The notes: a model not told the origin generated them from the letters alone. DNA of 32,366 nucleotides from CAZWZG01 sp964638245 (GCA_964638245.1 CAZWZG010000015.1:1-32366); one strand, 5' to 3'; shown: positions 7,954 to 15,914, counted from the first letter of the stretch. A program made the numbers and translations.

Positions 7954-8838
7954 ATTTTCAGCTTTTGTACTGATCCAAGCGTCCTAGAGAACGCGCAATG
8001 GTTTGCGTGCTATCTCACCAATGGCAAGCACCTGATCGCTTACCTTTCCTTTGGGACCGTCCTTCTTCTTTTGGCTATCACCGCCCCAGTGGCGCTCGCT
8101 TTCGGCTTCGCGGCGGCATCGGCCACACGCTCGCGCATCGCGCCCCTGCGCTGGATTGGTCAGCTTTACACCGCAATTGTGCGCGGCGTTCCCGACATCG
8201 TCTTCTTTCTCTTTTTTGTCATTGCCTTGGACCAGGCGTTCGAGTGGCTGCGCCATCAGGTCAAGTGTCCCGACTGGGACGAACCGATCCGGCAGGGAAA
8301 TGATTTTGTTGTCTGCGCCGAAGCAAAACTGCCGCTGTCGACAGCCCCGCAATGGGTTCATGAAGGCTACGGTTTCGCCCTTGCCGTCCTGACGTTTGCC
8401 ATCGTTTTCGGGGCGTTCGTGTCCAACGTCCTGATTGGCGCAATGAAAGCTGTGCCCCAGGCACAACTCGAAACCGCCGAAGCCTACGGCATGTCCCCCC
8501 GCCAAACCTTCTGGCGCGTGCTGGTGCCGCAAATGTGGGTCTATGCCCTGCCCGGTCTGTCCAACATCTGGATGATCCTGATCAAAGCCACGCCCCTCCT
8601 CTTCCTCCTTGGCGTCGAGGACATCGTCTATTGGGCGCGCGAACTTGGAAGCTCCAAAGGGCAGGTCTTCGACTATCCGCACCCAAACTGGCAGCTGTGG
8701 TATTTCCTGGCCCTTCTCGTCTTCTACCTCGGCATGACAAAGATCTCCGAAGTCTTCACGGCCCGTCTGACACGCCGGTTGAGCCGGGGTCAGGCGACCG
8801 CTGCAGGCGAAGACTTGCGCCGCGAGGCCACGGCATGA
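7954..8838 (+). CDS. ABC amino acid permease 1 with probable ATT (AUU) start
   Basis: HisQ/HisM-type membrane permease, about 294 aa. The frame is open from the binding-protein stop (7900-7902) to TGA 8836-8838, but contains no in-frame ATG or GTG and no TTG before 8071. Starting at 8071 would remove most of the first membrane helix and the N-terminal stretch FSFCTDPSVLENAQWFACYL. An ATT at 7954 sits 5 nt after GGGGGAAG (7941-7948), so AUU initiation is proposed. The EAA loop, contact site for the ATPase, is AQLETAEAYGMSPRQTFWRVL (about 171-191). There are five or so hydrophobic segments and a periplasmic loop with two Cys (KCPDWDEPIRQGNDFVVC). It overlaps the next permease by ATGA. Confidence 0.85.
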   Translation: MFSFCTDPSVLENAQWFACYLTNGKHLIAYLSFGTVLLLLAITAPVALAFGFAAASATRSRIAPLRWIGQLYTAIVRGVPDIVFFLFFVIALDQAFEWLRHQVKCPDWDEPIRQGNDFVVCAEAKLPLSTAPQWVHEGYGFALAVLTFAIVFGAFVSNVLIGAMKAVPQAQLETAEAYGMSPRQTFWRVLVPQMWVYALPGLSNIWMILIKATPLLFLLGVEDIVYWARELGSSKGQVFDYPHPNWQLWYFLALLVFYLGMTKISEVFTARLTRRLSRGQATAAGEDLRREATA

Positions 8839-9674
8839 GTTGTTGGGAAACCATCGCCGACTATGCGTTTCGCTCAATCGGGTTTGGTGAGCGGTTGTTG
8901 CCGCGCTCGGACTTCACGCTGTGCCAGCATTTCACGCTGATCGGCTCAGGGCTGATCTGGAACATCTATTTCGGCGTCGTGGCGCTGTTTTTTGGCTTTT
9001 TCTCTTCGGTCAGCGTGGCGATGGCACGCATGTCGGAACGCTGGTGGATCCGCAAACCCGCTGAATGGTTCGTCTTTGTGTTCCGCGGTTCGCCGCTCTT
9101 TATCCAGTTTTTCCTGGCCTATCAGGCGTTCGTGCTGATCCCCAAGGTCGGTTTCGACATCAACCTTGGATTTGTCGAAATCACCGCCGAAACCCGTTGG
9201 CTGACACGGGCGTGGCTCGGGGCGTTGATCGTCCTGTTCCTCAACACAACAGCTTATGCCGCCGAGATTTTCTATGGCGCGCTCCGCTCGGTGCCAAAGG
9301 GTGAGCTTGAGGCGGCGGATGCTTATGGCTTTACCGGCTGGAAGAAGTTTCGAAAGATCGTGTTTCCCACGATGCTGCGTCTTGCGTGGCCGAGTTACAC
9401 GAACGAAGCGATCTTTCTGTTCCAGTCCACGACGCTGGTCTTTTTCTCTGGCTTTCCGGCGTGGCAGCAACGCGGTGATGCGCTGTATTACGCGAATTAT
9501 TTCGCGGATCGCACCTTCAACCCATTCGTGGCCTACCCGATCGTGGCGGGGTATTTCATCTTGTTGGTGCTGGTGCTGATCGCCGTTTTCGGCCTCATCG
9601 GACGTGGGTTGAACCGGCACCTGCCGGCCGAGCGCCGCCCGCGCCAACGATACCGCCCTCAACTGATCCGATAG
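8835..9674 (+). CDS. ABC amino acid permease 2
   Basis: Second membrane subunit (279 aa) of the same importer, forming the heterodimeric channel with permease 1. The ATG at 8835 overlaps the permease 1 stop (ATGA), so expression is coupled; an in-frame upstream extension to 8535 lies inside permease 1 and is rejected. Sequence features: an N-terminal periplasmic or amphipathic leader, a first helix WNIYFGVVALFFGFFSSVSVA (written from about 39), FVFVFRGSPLFIQFFLAYQAF, the EAA loop KGELEAADAYGFTGWKKFRKIV (about 156-177) that docks on the ATPase, and a last helix FILLVLVLIAVFGLIGRGL. The tail is basic (RRPRQRYRPQLIR). Family: HisM/ArtM-like. Substrate is shared with the cluster and remains undefined. 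Confidence 0.93.
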   Translation: MSCWETIADYAFRSIGFGERLLPRSDFTLCQHFTLIGSGLIWNIYFGVVALFFGFFSSVSVAMARMSERWWIRKPAEWFVFVFRGSPLFIQFFLAYQAFVLIPKVGFDINLGFVEITAETRWLTRAWLGALIVLFLNTTAYAAEIFYGALRSVPKGELEAADAYGFTGWKKFRKIVFPTMLRLAWPSYTNEAIFLFQSTTLVFFSGFPAWQQRGDALYYANYFADRTFNPFVAYPIVAGYFILLVLVLIAVFGLIGRGLNRHLPAERRPRQRYRPQLIR

Positions 9675-9738
9675 ATCGCGCGCCTTGTGGCACCCGCGGG
9701 ACGGCGCTAGGACAGCACCAAGCATCACTGGAGCCCCT

Positions 9739-10422
9739 ATGAAAGTCGGACTTCTCGAGGCCGGTACGTATCCCGCGGCGACGCCCGGGGGCGATCAAGG
9801 CTATGGGCAGTTGTTCGTTTCATTGCTCGCTGGGCAGAGTTTGTCGTTTGAGACCTATCCGCTGTTTGAAGGAAAATTTCCTGAAAGCGCTGAGGCCTGT
9901 GATGCTTGGCTGATCACGGGCTCAAAACTCGGGGCCTATGATGATGATCCCCTGATCGAACCGCTCGAAGCGCTCACCCGAGATATCGTTGCTACAAACC
10001 GTCCCCTTCTCGGGGTCTGTTTTGGCCACCAGATCATCGCGCAAGCCCTTGGCGGGCGAGTGGAAAAATGGGCTGGCGGGTGGAACTTGGGAGCGACGTC
10101 CTATGAAACGGATGCTGGGCCGGTTCGGCTTCACGCCTTTCATCAGGATCAGGTCGTTGCCATGCCCGACGGCGCGAAGCTTACGGCAAGCCATCCCGGC
10201 TGCGTGAATGCAGGGTTCAGGATCGGCGACACGGTTCTGACCTATCAGGCCCATCCTGAGTTTACGAACCCCGTGTTTACCAAGATGATCGACAAACGCC
10301 GCAACGCGCTACCGCCCGAACTGGTGGCAACGGCCACGTCGGACGGCGCGCCCGCCCTCGACACGGATGCGGTCGTGGCTGAAATGGTGGCGCATCTTAA
10401 GAAGGAGCCGGTCCATGGATGA
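9739..10422 (+). CDS. Class I glutamine amidotransferase (possible gamma-glutamyl amide hydrolase)
   Basis: A 227-aa triad amidotransferase. The nucleophile elbow is GVCFGHQII (Cys about residue 94) and the His-Glu pair is in YQAHPEFTNP. These enzymes hydrolyse a gamma-glutamyl amide. Next to a glutamine-synthetase-like ligase and an FAD oxidase, the likely job is release of glutamate from a gamma-glutamylated product, as PuuD does in putrescine catabolism. The elbow (CFGHQ) is of the GuaA-like stand-alone type rather than the CRGxQ of PuuD, so the analogy is functional rather than a firm orthology. ATG 9739 begins MKVGLLEAGTYP; the GTG at 9685 would only add non-conserved residues. The stop overlaps the next start by 8 nt. 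Confidence 0.85.
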   Translation: MKVGLLEAGTYPAATPGGDQGYGQLFVSLLAGQSLSFETYPLFEGKFPESAEACDAWLITGSKLGAYDDDPLIEPLEALTRDIVATNRPLLGVCFGHQIIAQALGGRVEKWAGGWNLGATSYETDAGPVRLHAFHQDQVVAMPDGAKLTASHPGCVNAGFRIGDTVLTYQAHPEFTNPVFTKMIDKRRNALPPELVATATSDGAPALDTDAVVAEMVAHLKKEPVHG

Positions 10423-11773
10423 CTGGATCAAACAGGCCCCAGAAGCGGCACAGTCCTTTATCAAGGGCAACAAGCTGGACGAAGTGGAATGCGTGATCGC
10501 GGACCTCCCCGGCATTGCACGCGGCAAGGCCATGCCCGCTTCGAAATTCGCGCGTCAGTCGCAGTTTTACCTGCCCAACTCGATCTACTTTCAGACGATC
10601 ACGGGCGGTTGGGGTGAGGCTGCGGGGGATGGTGGCTGGACCGAACCCGACATGACGCTGGTGCCGGATTACTCAACAACCAGCGCGGCCCCCTGGACGG
10701 GCGATTGGACACTACAGGTCATCCACGACGCGCTCGACAAGCGCGGCAAACCTATCCCGTTCTCTCCGCGCAACGTCCTCAAACGGGTCGTGTCCTACTA
10801 CGAGAAGATGGGCTGGAAACCGGTTGTCGCGCCGGAGATGGAGTTCTTTCTGGTCGCGCGTAACACCGACCCGGGTCAGGCGATTTCGCCCATGATGGGG
10901 CGCTCGGGGCGTCCAGCGGCGGCGCGACAATCCTATTCGATGTCCGCGGTGGACGAATTCGGTCCGGTGATCGACGACATCTACGATTTTGCAGAAGCGC
11001 AAGGGTTCGAAATCGATGGGATCACGCAGGAAGGCGGCGCGGGACAGCTGGAAATCAACTTGCGCCACGGGCACCCTGTGAAGCTCGCCGACGAGATCTT
11101 TTTCTTCAAACGATTGATCCGAGAAGCGGCGCTGCGCCATGGGTGCTTTGCGACATTCATGGCAAAGCCAATTGAGGGCGAGCCCGGCTCGGCGATGCAT
11201 ATTCACCATTCGATCGTGGATCAGAAAACCGGGCAGAACGTGTTTTCCAACCCCGACGGGTCTGAAACAGACGCCTTCCGGCATTTCATCGGTGGGCTGC
11301 AGGCGCATCTTGCCTCCGCGACGGTGGCCTATGCGCCCTACGTCAATTCCTATCGCCGCTATGTCAAAGACCACGCCGCGCCGATCAATCTGGAATGGGG
11401 CCGTGACAATCGCACGACGGCGATCCGCGTGCCGATTTCGGATGCGGCGTCGCGCCGGGTCGAAAACCGCCTGGCGGGCATGGATTGTAACCCATATCTT
11501 GGGATCGCGGCATCGCTGGCTTGCGGTTATCTCGGGATTGCCGAAAAACGCGAACCCAGCGCCGAATTCACCGGAGATGCCTATGACAGCACCCCGGGCA
11601 TTCCGCGCGGGTTGCATGAAGCGCTCGATCTGTTTGGGGACGCTCAAAAGCTGCGGATGGTTCTGGGCGAAGAGTTCGCCAAGGTCTACGAGATCGTCAA
11701 GGAAGCCGAATACCAGGAGTATTTGCAGGTGATCAGCCCCTGGGAGCGTGAGCATCTTCTGCTGAACGTATGA
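10415..11773 (+). CDS. Glutamine synthetase family ligase (gamma-glutamylamine synthetase-like)
   Basis: ATP-dependent ligase of 452 aa in the glutamine synthetase superfamily, of the group that joins glutamate to an amine other than ammonia (PuuA, GlnT-like). Motifs: PGIARGKAMPASKF in the N-terminal beta-grasp domain, VVAPEMEFFLVARN (metal-binding ExE), GAGQLEINLRHG, FMAKPIEGEPGSAMHIHHS (ATP and metal histidine), and EWGRDNRTTAIRVP (glutamate and phosphate-binding Arg). The tyrosine adenylylation site of GlnA type I is not seen. ATG 10415 is preceded by AAGGAG and is preferred over the upstream ATG 10367, which would overlap the amidotransferase by 56 nt. It overlaps the oxidoreductase by ATGA. 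The amine substrate is unknown. Confidence 0.92.
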   Translation: MDDWIKQAPEAAQSFIKGNKLDEVECVIADLPGIARGKAMPASKFARQSQFYLPNSIYFQTITGGWGEAAGDGGWTEPDMTLVPDYSTTSAAPWTGDWTLQVIHDALDKRGKPIPFSPRNVLKRVVSYYEKMGWKPVVAPEMEFFLVARNTDPGQAISPMMGRSGRPAAARQSYSMSAVDEFGPVIDDIYDFAEAQGFEIDGITQEGGAGQLEINLRHGHPVKLADEIFFFKRLIREAALRHGCFATFMAKPIEGEPGSAMHIHHSIVDQKTGQNVFSNPDGSETDAFRHFIGGLQAHLASATVAYAPYVNSYRRYVKDHAAPINLEWGRDNRTTAIRVPISDAASRRVENRLAGMDCNPYLGIAASLACGYLGIAEKREPSAEFTGDAYDSTPGIPRGLHEALDLFGDAQKLRMVLGEEFAKVYEIVKEAEYQEYLQVISPWEREHLLLNV

Positions 11774-13077
11774 AGCTTCTCTATGCCAATGATCGCCTCG
11801 GGGAACACGCACCAAGCTGGTACGCGGCCACGGCAGAGGCGCCGGGGCCTTATCCCGAGCTGACAGAAGACATCCGGGCCGACGTTGTCGTGATCGGCGG
11901 CGGCTATACCGGGCTGTCTGCCGCGTTGTGTCTTGCCGAGGCGGGAATGGATGTCGTTCTTCTTGAGGCGCAGCGGATCGGGTTCGGGGCCTCTGGTCGC
12001 AATGGCGGACAGGTCGGCACGGGACAGCGTGTGGATCAACTGACATTGGAAATGCAGCACGGACGGGATGCTGCGAAAGCGCTTTGGGACATCGCAGAGG
12101 ATGCCAAGCGCGAGGTCGCCGGGCGCATCGCCACGCACGATATCGGCTGTAGCTATAAACCCGGTGTCGCCTTTGCCGCGCGCAGCGAAAAGGGCGCAAA
12201 GGATGCCGCGGACCTCGTCGACTTCATGGCCCAACGGTATGGCTACGAGCAGGGCGAGGCGCTGGACCAGACGGGGATAGAGGCGCTTGTCGGCTCCTCC
12301 AAGTTCAAGGGTGGCCTGATCGATTGGGGCGCGGGACACCTGCACCCCTTGCAGTTTGCCTTTGGCCTTGCGCGAGCAGCTGTCGATGCGGGGGTGCGGA
12401 TCTTTGAGAAAAGCGAAGTGCTTGATCTTGGGCGCGGCGATCCGGTCGTGGCGCGCACTGCGACGGGTGCGGTTACGGCAGACTTCGCCATTCTGGGGGC
12501 CGGTGGCTATTTGCCCCGCGGGCTTGCCAAGGACGTGGATCGCCGGGTGATGCCCATCAACAACTTCATTGTCGCTACTGAGCCGCTGAGCGATCGCGCC
12601 AACGATATCCTGTCAAAGGATATCGCAGTTGCCGATGATCGCTTCGTTGTCAGCTATTGGCGCTTGAGCGAGGACAAGCGCCTTTTGTTTGGTGGGGGCG
12701 AAACCTATGGCTACCGCTTTCCAAGCGACATCGCGGCTGTGGTCCGAAAGCCTATGGAAGAGATTTATCCGCAACTGAAAGGCGTCGCGATCAACTATGC
12801 CTGGGGCGGGACGCTGTCGATCAGTCTCCCACGGCTGCCCTATTTTGCGCGACTGGCCCCCAATGTGCTGTCGGCGTCAGGATATTCGGGGCACGGTGTT
12901 GCGCTTGCGACCTTGGCCGGTCGCATGATGGCCGAGACCATTCGGGGTCAGGCAGAGCGGTTTGACGTTATGGCAGCATTGGACCCACCCGTTTTTCCGG
13001 GCGGCGCATGGTTGCGCTCACCTGTCCTTGCCACTGCGATGACCTGGTACGCCCTTCGCGACAGATTGGGAATTTGA
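11770..13077 (+). CDS. FAD-dependent oxidoreductase (DAO family, PuuB-like)
   Basis: Flavin amine or amino-acid oxidase of 435 aa. A short N-terminal segment (APSWYAATAEAPGPYPELT) leads to the FAD dinucleotide fold VVVIGGGYTGLSAALCLAEAG (about 37-57), then EAQRIGFGASGRNGGQVGTG, the signature of the glycine-oxidase/gamma-glutamylputrescine oxidase branch. A second FAD contact is VLSASGYSGHGVALATLAGRM near the C-terminus. In the Puu scheme this enzyme oxidises the gamma-glutamylated amine to an aldehyde. Here its gene overlaps the ligase stop by 4 nt, supporting the same logic. No gamma-glutamyl aldehyde dehydrogenase lies in the cluster, so that step must be encoded elsewhere or be absent. A hairpin-rich repeat follows directly after the stop. 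Confidence 0.9.
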   Translation: MKLLYANDRLGEHAPSWYAATAEAPGPYPELTEDIRADVVVIGGGYTGLSAALCLAEAGMDVVLLEAQRIGFGASGRNGGQVGTGQRVDQLTLEMQHGRDAAKALWDIAEDAKREVAGRIATHDIGCSYKPGVAFAARSEKGAKDAADLVDFMAQRYGYEQGEALDQTGIEALVGSSKFKGGLIDWGAGHLHPLQFAFGLARAAVDAGVRIFEKSEVLDLGRGDPVVARTATGAVTADFAILGAGGYLPRGLAKDVDRRVMPINNFIVATEPLSDRANDILSKDIAVADDRFVVSYWRLSEDKRLLFGGGETYGYRFPSDIAAVVRKPMEEIYPQLKGVAINYAWGGTLSISLPRLPYFARLAPNVLSASGYSGHGVALATLAGRMMAETIRGQAERFDVMAALDPPVFPGGAWLRSPVLATAMTWYALRDRLGI

Positions 13078-13152
13078 AGGGGGCGGCCCTGCGGGCCGGA
13101 TTGGGGAGCGCTGCTCCCCTCGCCCCCTCGGGATATTTGACGACCTTTGGAG
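13078..13152 (+). terminator. Compound hairpin and GGGATATTT repeat, copy B
   Basis: Directly after the oxidoreductase stop, an outer 8-bp stem AGGGGGCG/CGCCCCCT (13078-13085, 13121-13128) encloses two inner hairpins, GGCCC/GGGCC (13085-13097) and GGGGAGC/GCTCCCC (13103-13119). Then comes TCGGGATATTTGACGACC. The 13131-13152 tail is shared with 26180-26201 (one mismatch). There is no U-run, so termination is inferred from position and stem strength only. Confidence 0.6.
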
Positions 13153-13172
13153 CGGCAAACCGGCAACGCATC

Positions 13173-13244
13173 CATTTGCGTTGACATTTTGCTCGCATAC
13201 GTCGGCAAATGCGTGTACGGAAATCCTGAAACTACACTTCAGGA
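13173..13244 (+). promoter_or_regulatory. Putative regulatory region of the DegT aminotransferase
   Basis: The arms CATTTGC (13173-13179) and GCAAATG (13205-13211) form a perfect 7-bp inverted repeat around a TTGACA hexamer (13181-13186). No clear -10 hexamer is found at the ideal spacing. A second perfect 7-bp inverted repeat, TCCTGAA/TTCAGGA (13224-13230, 13238-13244), overlaps the AGGAAAG ribosome-binding site before ATG 13254 and could be a translational or operator element. The function is inferred only from symmetry and position. Confidence 0.4.
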
Positions 13245-13253
13245 AAGCCGAAG

Positions 13254-14447
13254 ATGAGTAGAGCCCCAAACGCCCATGACGCCGAAGCCATCCCAGCCGC
13301 CGCACAGGCCGAAATCGAACGCCTGATGGCGACTGGCGATCTGTTTCGATACCATTCCGCCGAAAGCCCCGTTGCGCTTCTGGAGCGTGATTTCGCTGAA
13401 ATGATGGGGGCGAAATACGCGCTGGCCGTAGCGTCTTGTTCGGCTGCGCTGTTCTTGTCTATGAAGGCGCTCGATCTGCCCAAGGGCGCGCGGGTTCTGA
13501 TCCCGGCGTTCACCTTTGCGGCTGTTCCGTCTTCGGTTGTTCATGCCGACTGCGTGCCGGTGCTGGCTGAAGTTGGCGAAAACTACCGCATCGATCTGGA
13601 TGATTTCGCACGCAAGCTTGATCAAAGCATTGATGCCGTCCTGATCAGCCACATGCGTGGTCACACGTCGGACATGGATGCGATCATGGCTATGGCCGAT
13701 GCCGCCGGCGTTCCGGTCATCGAAGACGCCGCGCATTCGCTAGGAACTGCGTGGCGTGGCAAGAAGATCGGCACCATCGGCAAGATCGGCTGTTTTTCGT
13801 TCCAGTCTTACAAGCTGCTGAATGCCGGTGAGGGCGGGATCCTGATCACCGATGACGCCGACATCGCGGCGCGCGCCGTGATCATGTCCGGCGCCTATGA
13901 GCACAACTGGAAGAAACACCCGGTCCTGCAAGGCGCATTTGAAAAATGGCAAAACCAGCTCCCGCTCTACAACACGCGGCTGAACAACCTGTCGGCTGTT
14001 CTTGTGCGTGCGCAATTGCCTGAAGTGGCCCGGCGCATCTCCGATGGGCGTCGAAATCACGATTACGTCGCAGCGCGCCTTGGGGCAGCTCCGTGGATTA
14101 CGGTTCCGGACGCCTTGGATGGCGAAGAGCGTGCACCGGATTCGATCCAGTTCAATCTGACTGAAATGCGAGACGATCAGGTCAAGGCGTTCGCCGCACG
14201 CGCCAAAGAGCTTGGCGTGCCCGTTCAGGTGTTCGGGACATCTGCCGATAACGCACGCGCCTTCTGGAATTGGCAGTTCCTTGGTGAAACGCCAGAGCTT
14301 CCGCGCACACGGGCGATGCTGATGCGGGCCTGTGATGTGCGCCTACCCGCGCGGCTGACCAAAGACGAATGCGACGCGGTGGCGGACATCCTGCTAGAGG
14401 CACTTCACGACGTGATGGGATCAGAGCACGCGAAGGCCGTCGCCTAA
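13254..14447 (+). CDS. DegT/DnrJ/EryC1/StrS family PLP-dependent aminotransferase
   Basis: PLP enzyme of 397 aa in the sugar-aminotransferase superfamily. In this fold type I group, PLP is bound at SCSAALFLSMKAL (phosphate-binding turn, about 61-73), the ring-stacking and Asp region VIEDAAHSLGT (155-165, Asp158) and the Schiff-base lysine in FSFQSYKLLNAGEGG (Lys187). Family members usually aminate nucleotide-linked keto sugars, but distant members act in other pathways, and no nucleotide-sugar genes are present here. The N-terminus (MSRAPNAHDAEAIPAAAQ) is slightly divergent. It has its own upstream region after the repeat, so it may be separate from the transporter/glutamylation operon. Its 3' end overlaps the convergent LysR gene by 27 nt. 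Confidence 0.88.
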   Translation: MSRAPNAHDAEAIPAAAQAEIERLMATGDLFRYHSAESPVALLERDFAEMMGAKYALAVASCSAALFLSMKALDLPKGARVLIPAFTFAAVPSSVVHADCVPVLAEVGENYRIDLDDFARKLDQSIDAVLISHMRGHTSDMDAIMAMADAAGVPVIEDAAHSLGTAWRGKKIGTIGKIGCFSFQSYKLLNAGEGGILITDDADIAARAVIMSGAYEHNWKKHPVLQGAFEKWQNQLPLYNTRLNNLSAVLVRAQLPEVARRISDGRRNHDYVAARLGAAPWITVPDALDGEERAPDSIQFNLTEMRDDQVKAFAARAKELGVPVQVFGTSADNARAFWNWQFLGETPELPRTRAMLMRACDVRLPARLTKDECDAVADILLEALHDVMGSEHAKAVA

Positions 14448-15386
14448 CCAAGGCATCCGCTGCGAACACGGGCCCACTATGAGCTCTTCGAGCAAGGGGC
14501 GCAGGCGCGCGGCAACGCGCGTCGGCATATCATGCATGACCCCAGCGCGGGCTGTCAGGGAAATCCGCCGGCCCATGGGCCGGAACGGCAAGGGGATGAC
14601 ATCGGCCTGATCCCGAAAACGCCCTGCGCGCATGTAGCCCAGCGGCGTCAGGATCGTCCAACCCACCCCTTCGGCCACCATCGCCATGATCGCGTGATAG
14701 CTGTCCAATTCAAAGCGATGACTGAGTTGCAGGCGTTCGCGAGCGAGATGGCGCGCGATCTGACGACCCATCAAATGGCGTTGGGTGTAAAGCACGACCG
14801 GCATGGATTTCAGGACTGCCAGAACGTCAGCGCCCTCACCCACCGAGCCCTTGGGCACAGCCGCCACAAAGGGTTCGTCCAAAAGCGCATGCACCTCCAT
14901 CCAATCGGCGGGCGAAGATGTTTCGGTCGAAACGATCATATCCAGCGTCCGCGCCTCGAGAAGATCAATAAGATGATGGCTTGCGCCTGTTTCCAGCAAG
15001 AAACGCGTTTCCGTCAGCTCTTGGGACATGTCCGCCAGCAAGCGCGGGGTCACGTCAGCGTCGAAGTCCTCGATCATGCCGAGATTGAAGCGCGGCAAGT
15101 GCGCCAAGTTCTGCATCGCCAGTTCAGCGCGCGCCTCGGCGGCTTCGTTCAGGATCGAGGCGGCGCGCCTGCGAAACAACTGTCCCGCGGGCGTTAGGGC
15201 AAGGGGACGCGCGGAGCGGTCGAACAGATCGGTGCCCACCGCCGATTCAAGGTTCGTGATTTGCTGGCTGACCGCAGACGGACTGGCATTCAGCCGTCGC
15301 GCCGCCGCTGAAATGGATTTTTCTTCCGCCGTGGCCGCAAAGACCTCGATCCCCCAAAGGGTGATTTTGCCGGCGGCACTGACCAC
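14421..15386 (-). CDS. LysR family transcriptional regulator
   Basis: LysR-type DNA-binding regulator of 321 aa. The N-terminal winged helix reads LWGIEVFAATAEEKSISAAA then RRLNASPSAVSQQITNLESA (about 9-49), followed by DLFDRSARPLALTPAGQLF, the family linker helix start. The remaining ~230 residues form the two-lobe effector domain. The start is GTG at 15386, 6 nt after the phaR stop (15393), so it probably rides on the phaR transcript. Its 3' end overlaps the convergent aminotransferase gene by 27 nt. LysR regulators often control an adjacent divergent gene. Here there is none, so the target is not evident; the aminotransferase or the pha genes are possibilities. Confidence 0.92.
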   Translation of the reverse strand: MVSAAGKITLWGIEVFAATAEEKSISAAARRLNASPSAVSQQITNLESAVGTDLFDRSARPLALTPAGQLFRRRAASILNEAAEARAELAMQNLAHLPRFNLGMIEDFDADVTPRLLADMSQELTETRFLLETGASHHLIDLLEARTLDMIVSTETSSPADWMEVHALLDEPFVAAVPKGSVGEGADVLAVLKSMPVVLYTQRHLMGRQIARHLARERLQLSHRFELDSYHAIMAMVAEGVGWTILTPLGYMRAGRFRDQADVIPLPFRPMGRRISLTARAGVMHDMPTRVAARLRPLLEELIVGPCSQRMPWLGDGLRVL

Positions 15387-15392
15387 GTCAGC

Positions 15393-15914
15393 TTACTTTC
15401 CAAGCTTGGAAAGCTGGTCCTGAAGCTCGGTCAGCTGTTGGCGGATCTTGGTCAGCTCATCACCGCCTTCGTCGTCGTCCTTGTTCCAACCGCCCGTCAT
15501 CGCCTTCAGGAACGCTTCCTGCTGGGCGCGCATCGCGTCGTAGCCGGGCATCGCTGACATCGGGTTGGCGACGGTTTCCATCATCTTGGATTGCCCGTCG
15601 CGCAGCATGTCAAAGCTCATCGCAAGGAACTGCGGCACGACCGATTGCGCTTGCGTCGTGTAGGAGCGCACAAGGTCCGTCAGCACCTCGATGGGAAGTA
15701 CGTTTTCACCCCGGCTTTCATGCTCGGCAACAATCTGCAGAAGATACTGGCGTGTCAGGTCATCACCGGATTTCAGATCGACAATCTGCACGTCACGCCC
15801 ATCGCGGATAAACCCTGCAATGTCCTCAAGCGTCACGTAGTCGCTGGTCTCGGTGTTATAGAGCCGTCGGCTGGCATAGCGCTTGATGAGAAGCGGGTCA
15901 CTTTTGTCCGCCAT
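15393..15914 (-). CDS. phaR: Polyhydroxyalkanoate synthesis repressor PhaR
   Basis: PhaR senses polyhydroxyalkanoate and represses phasin (phaP) and its own gene; polymer binding releases it from DNA. The 173-aa protein has the N-terminal PHB/PHA accumulation regulator DNA-binding domain PLLIKRYASRRLYNTETSDYV (written from about residue 7), which runs into TLEDIAGFIRDGRDVQIVD. A polymer-interacting central domain follows (ENVLPIEVLTDLVRSYTTQ), then a coiled, charged C-terminus (ELTKIRQQLTELQDQLSKLGK). The start MADKSDP at 15914 is chosen because GGGAGG lies 8 nt upstream; the ORF upstream of it is not conserved. Gene order phaC-phaP-phaR on one strand is the standard arrangement in Rhodobacter and Paracoccus relatives. 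Confidence 0.96.
   Translation of the reverse strand: MADKSDPLLIKRYASRRLYNTETSDYVTLEDIAGFIRDGRDVQIVDLKSGDDLTRQYLLQIVAEHESRGENVLPIEVLTDLVRSYTTQAQSVVPQFLAMSFDMLRDGQSKMMETVANPMSAMPGYDAMRAQQEAFLKAMTGGWNKDDDEGGDELTKIRQQLTELQDQLSKLGK

Noticed and set aside
7984..8877. 297-aa ORF on the minus strand
   Set aside because: Antisense to permease 1, with no motif; the plus frame encodes a clear EAA-loop permease.
10712..12199. 495-aa ORF on the minus strand
   Set aside because: It lies antisense to the glutamine-synthetase-like and FAD oxidoreductase genes, has an Arg/His-rich composition typical of shadow frames and no family motif.
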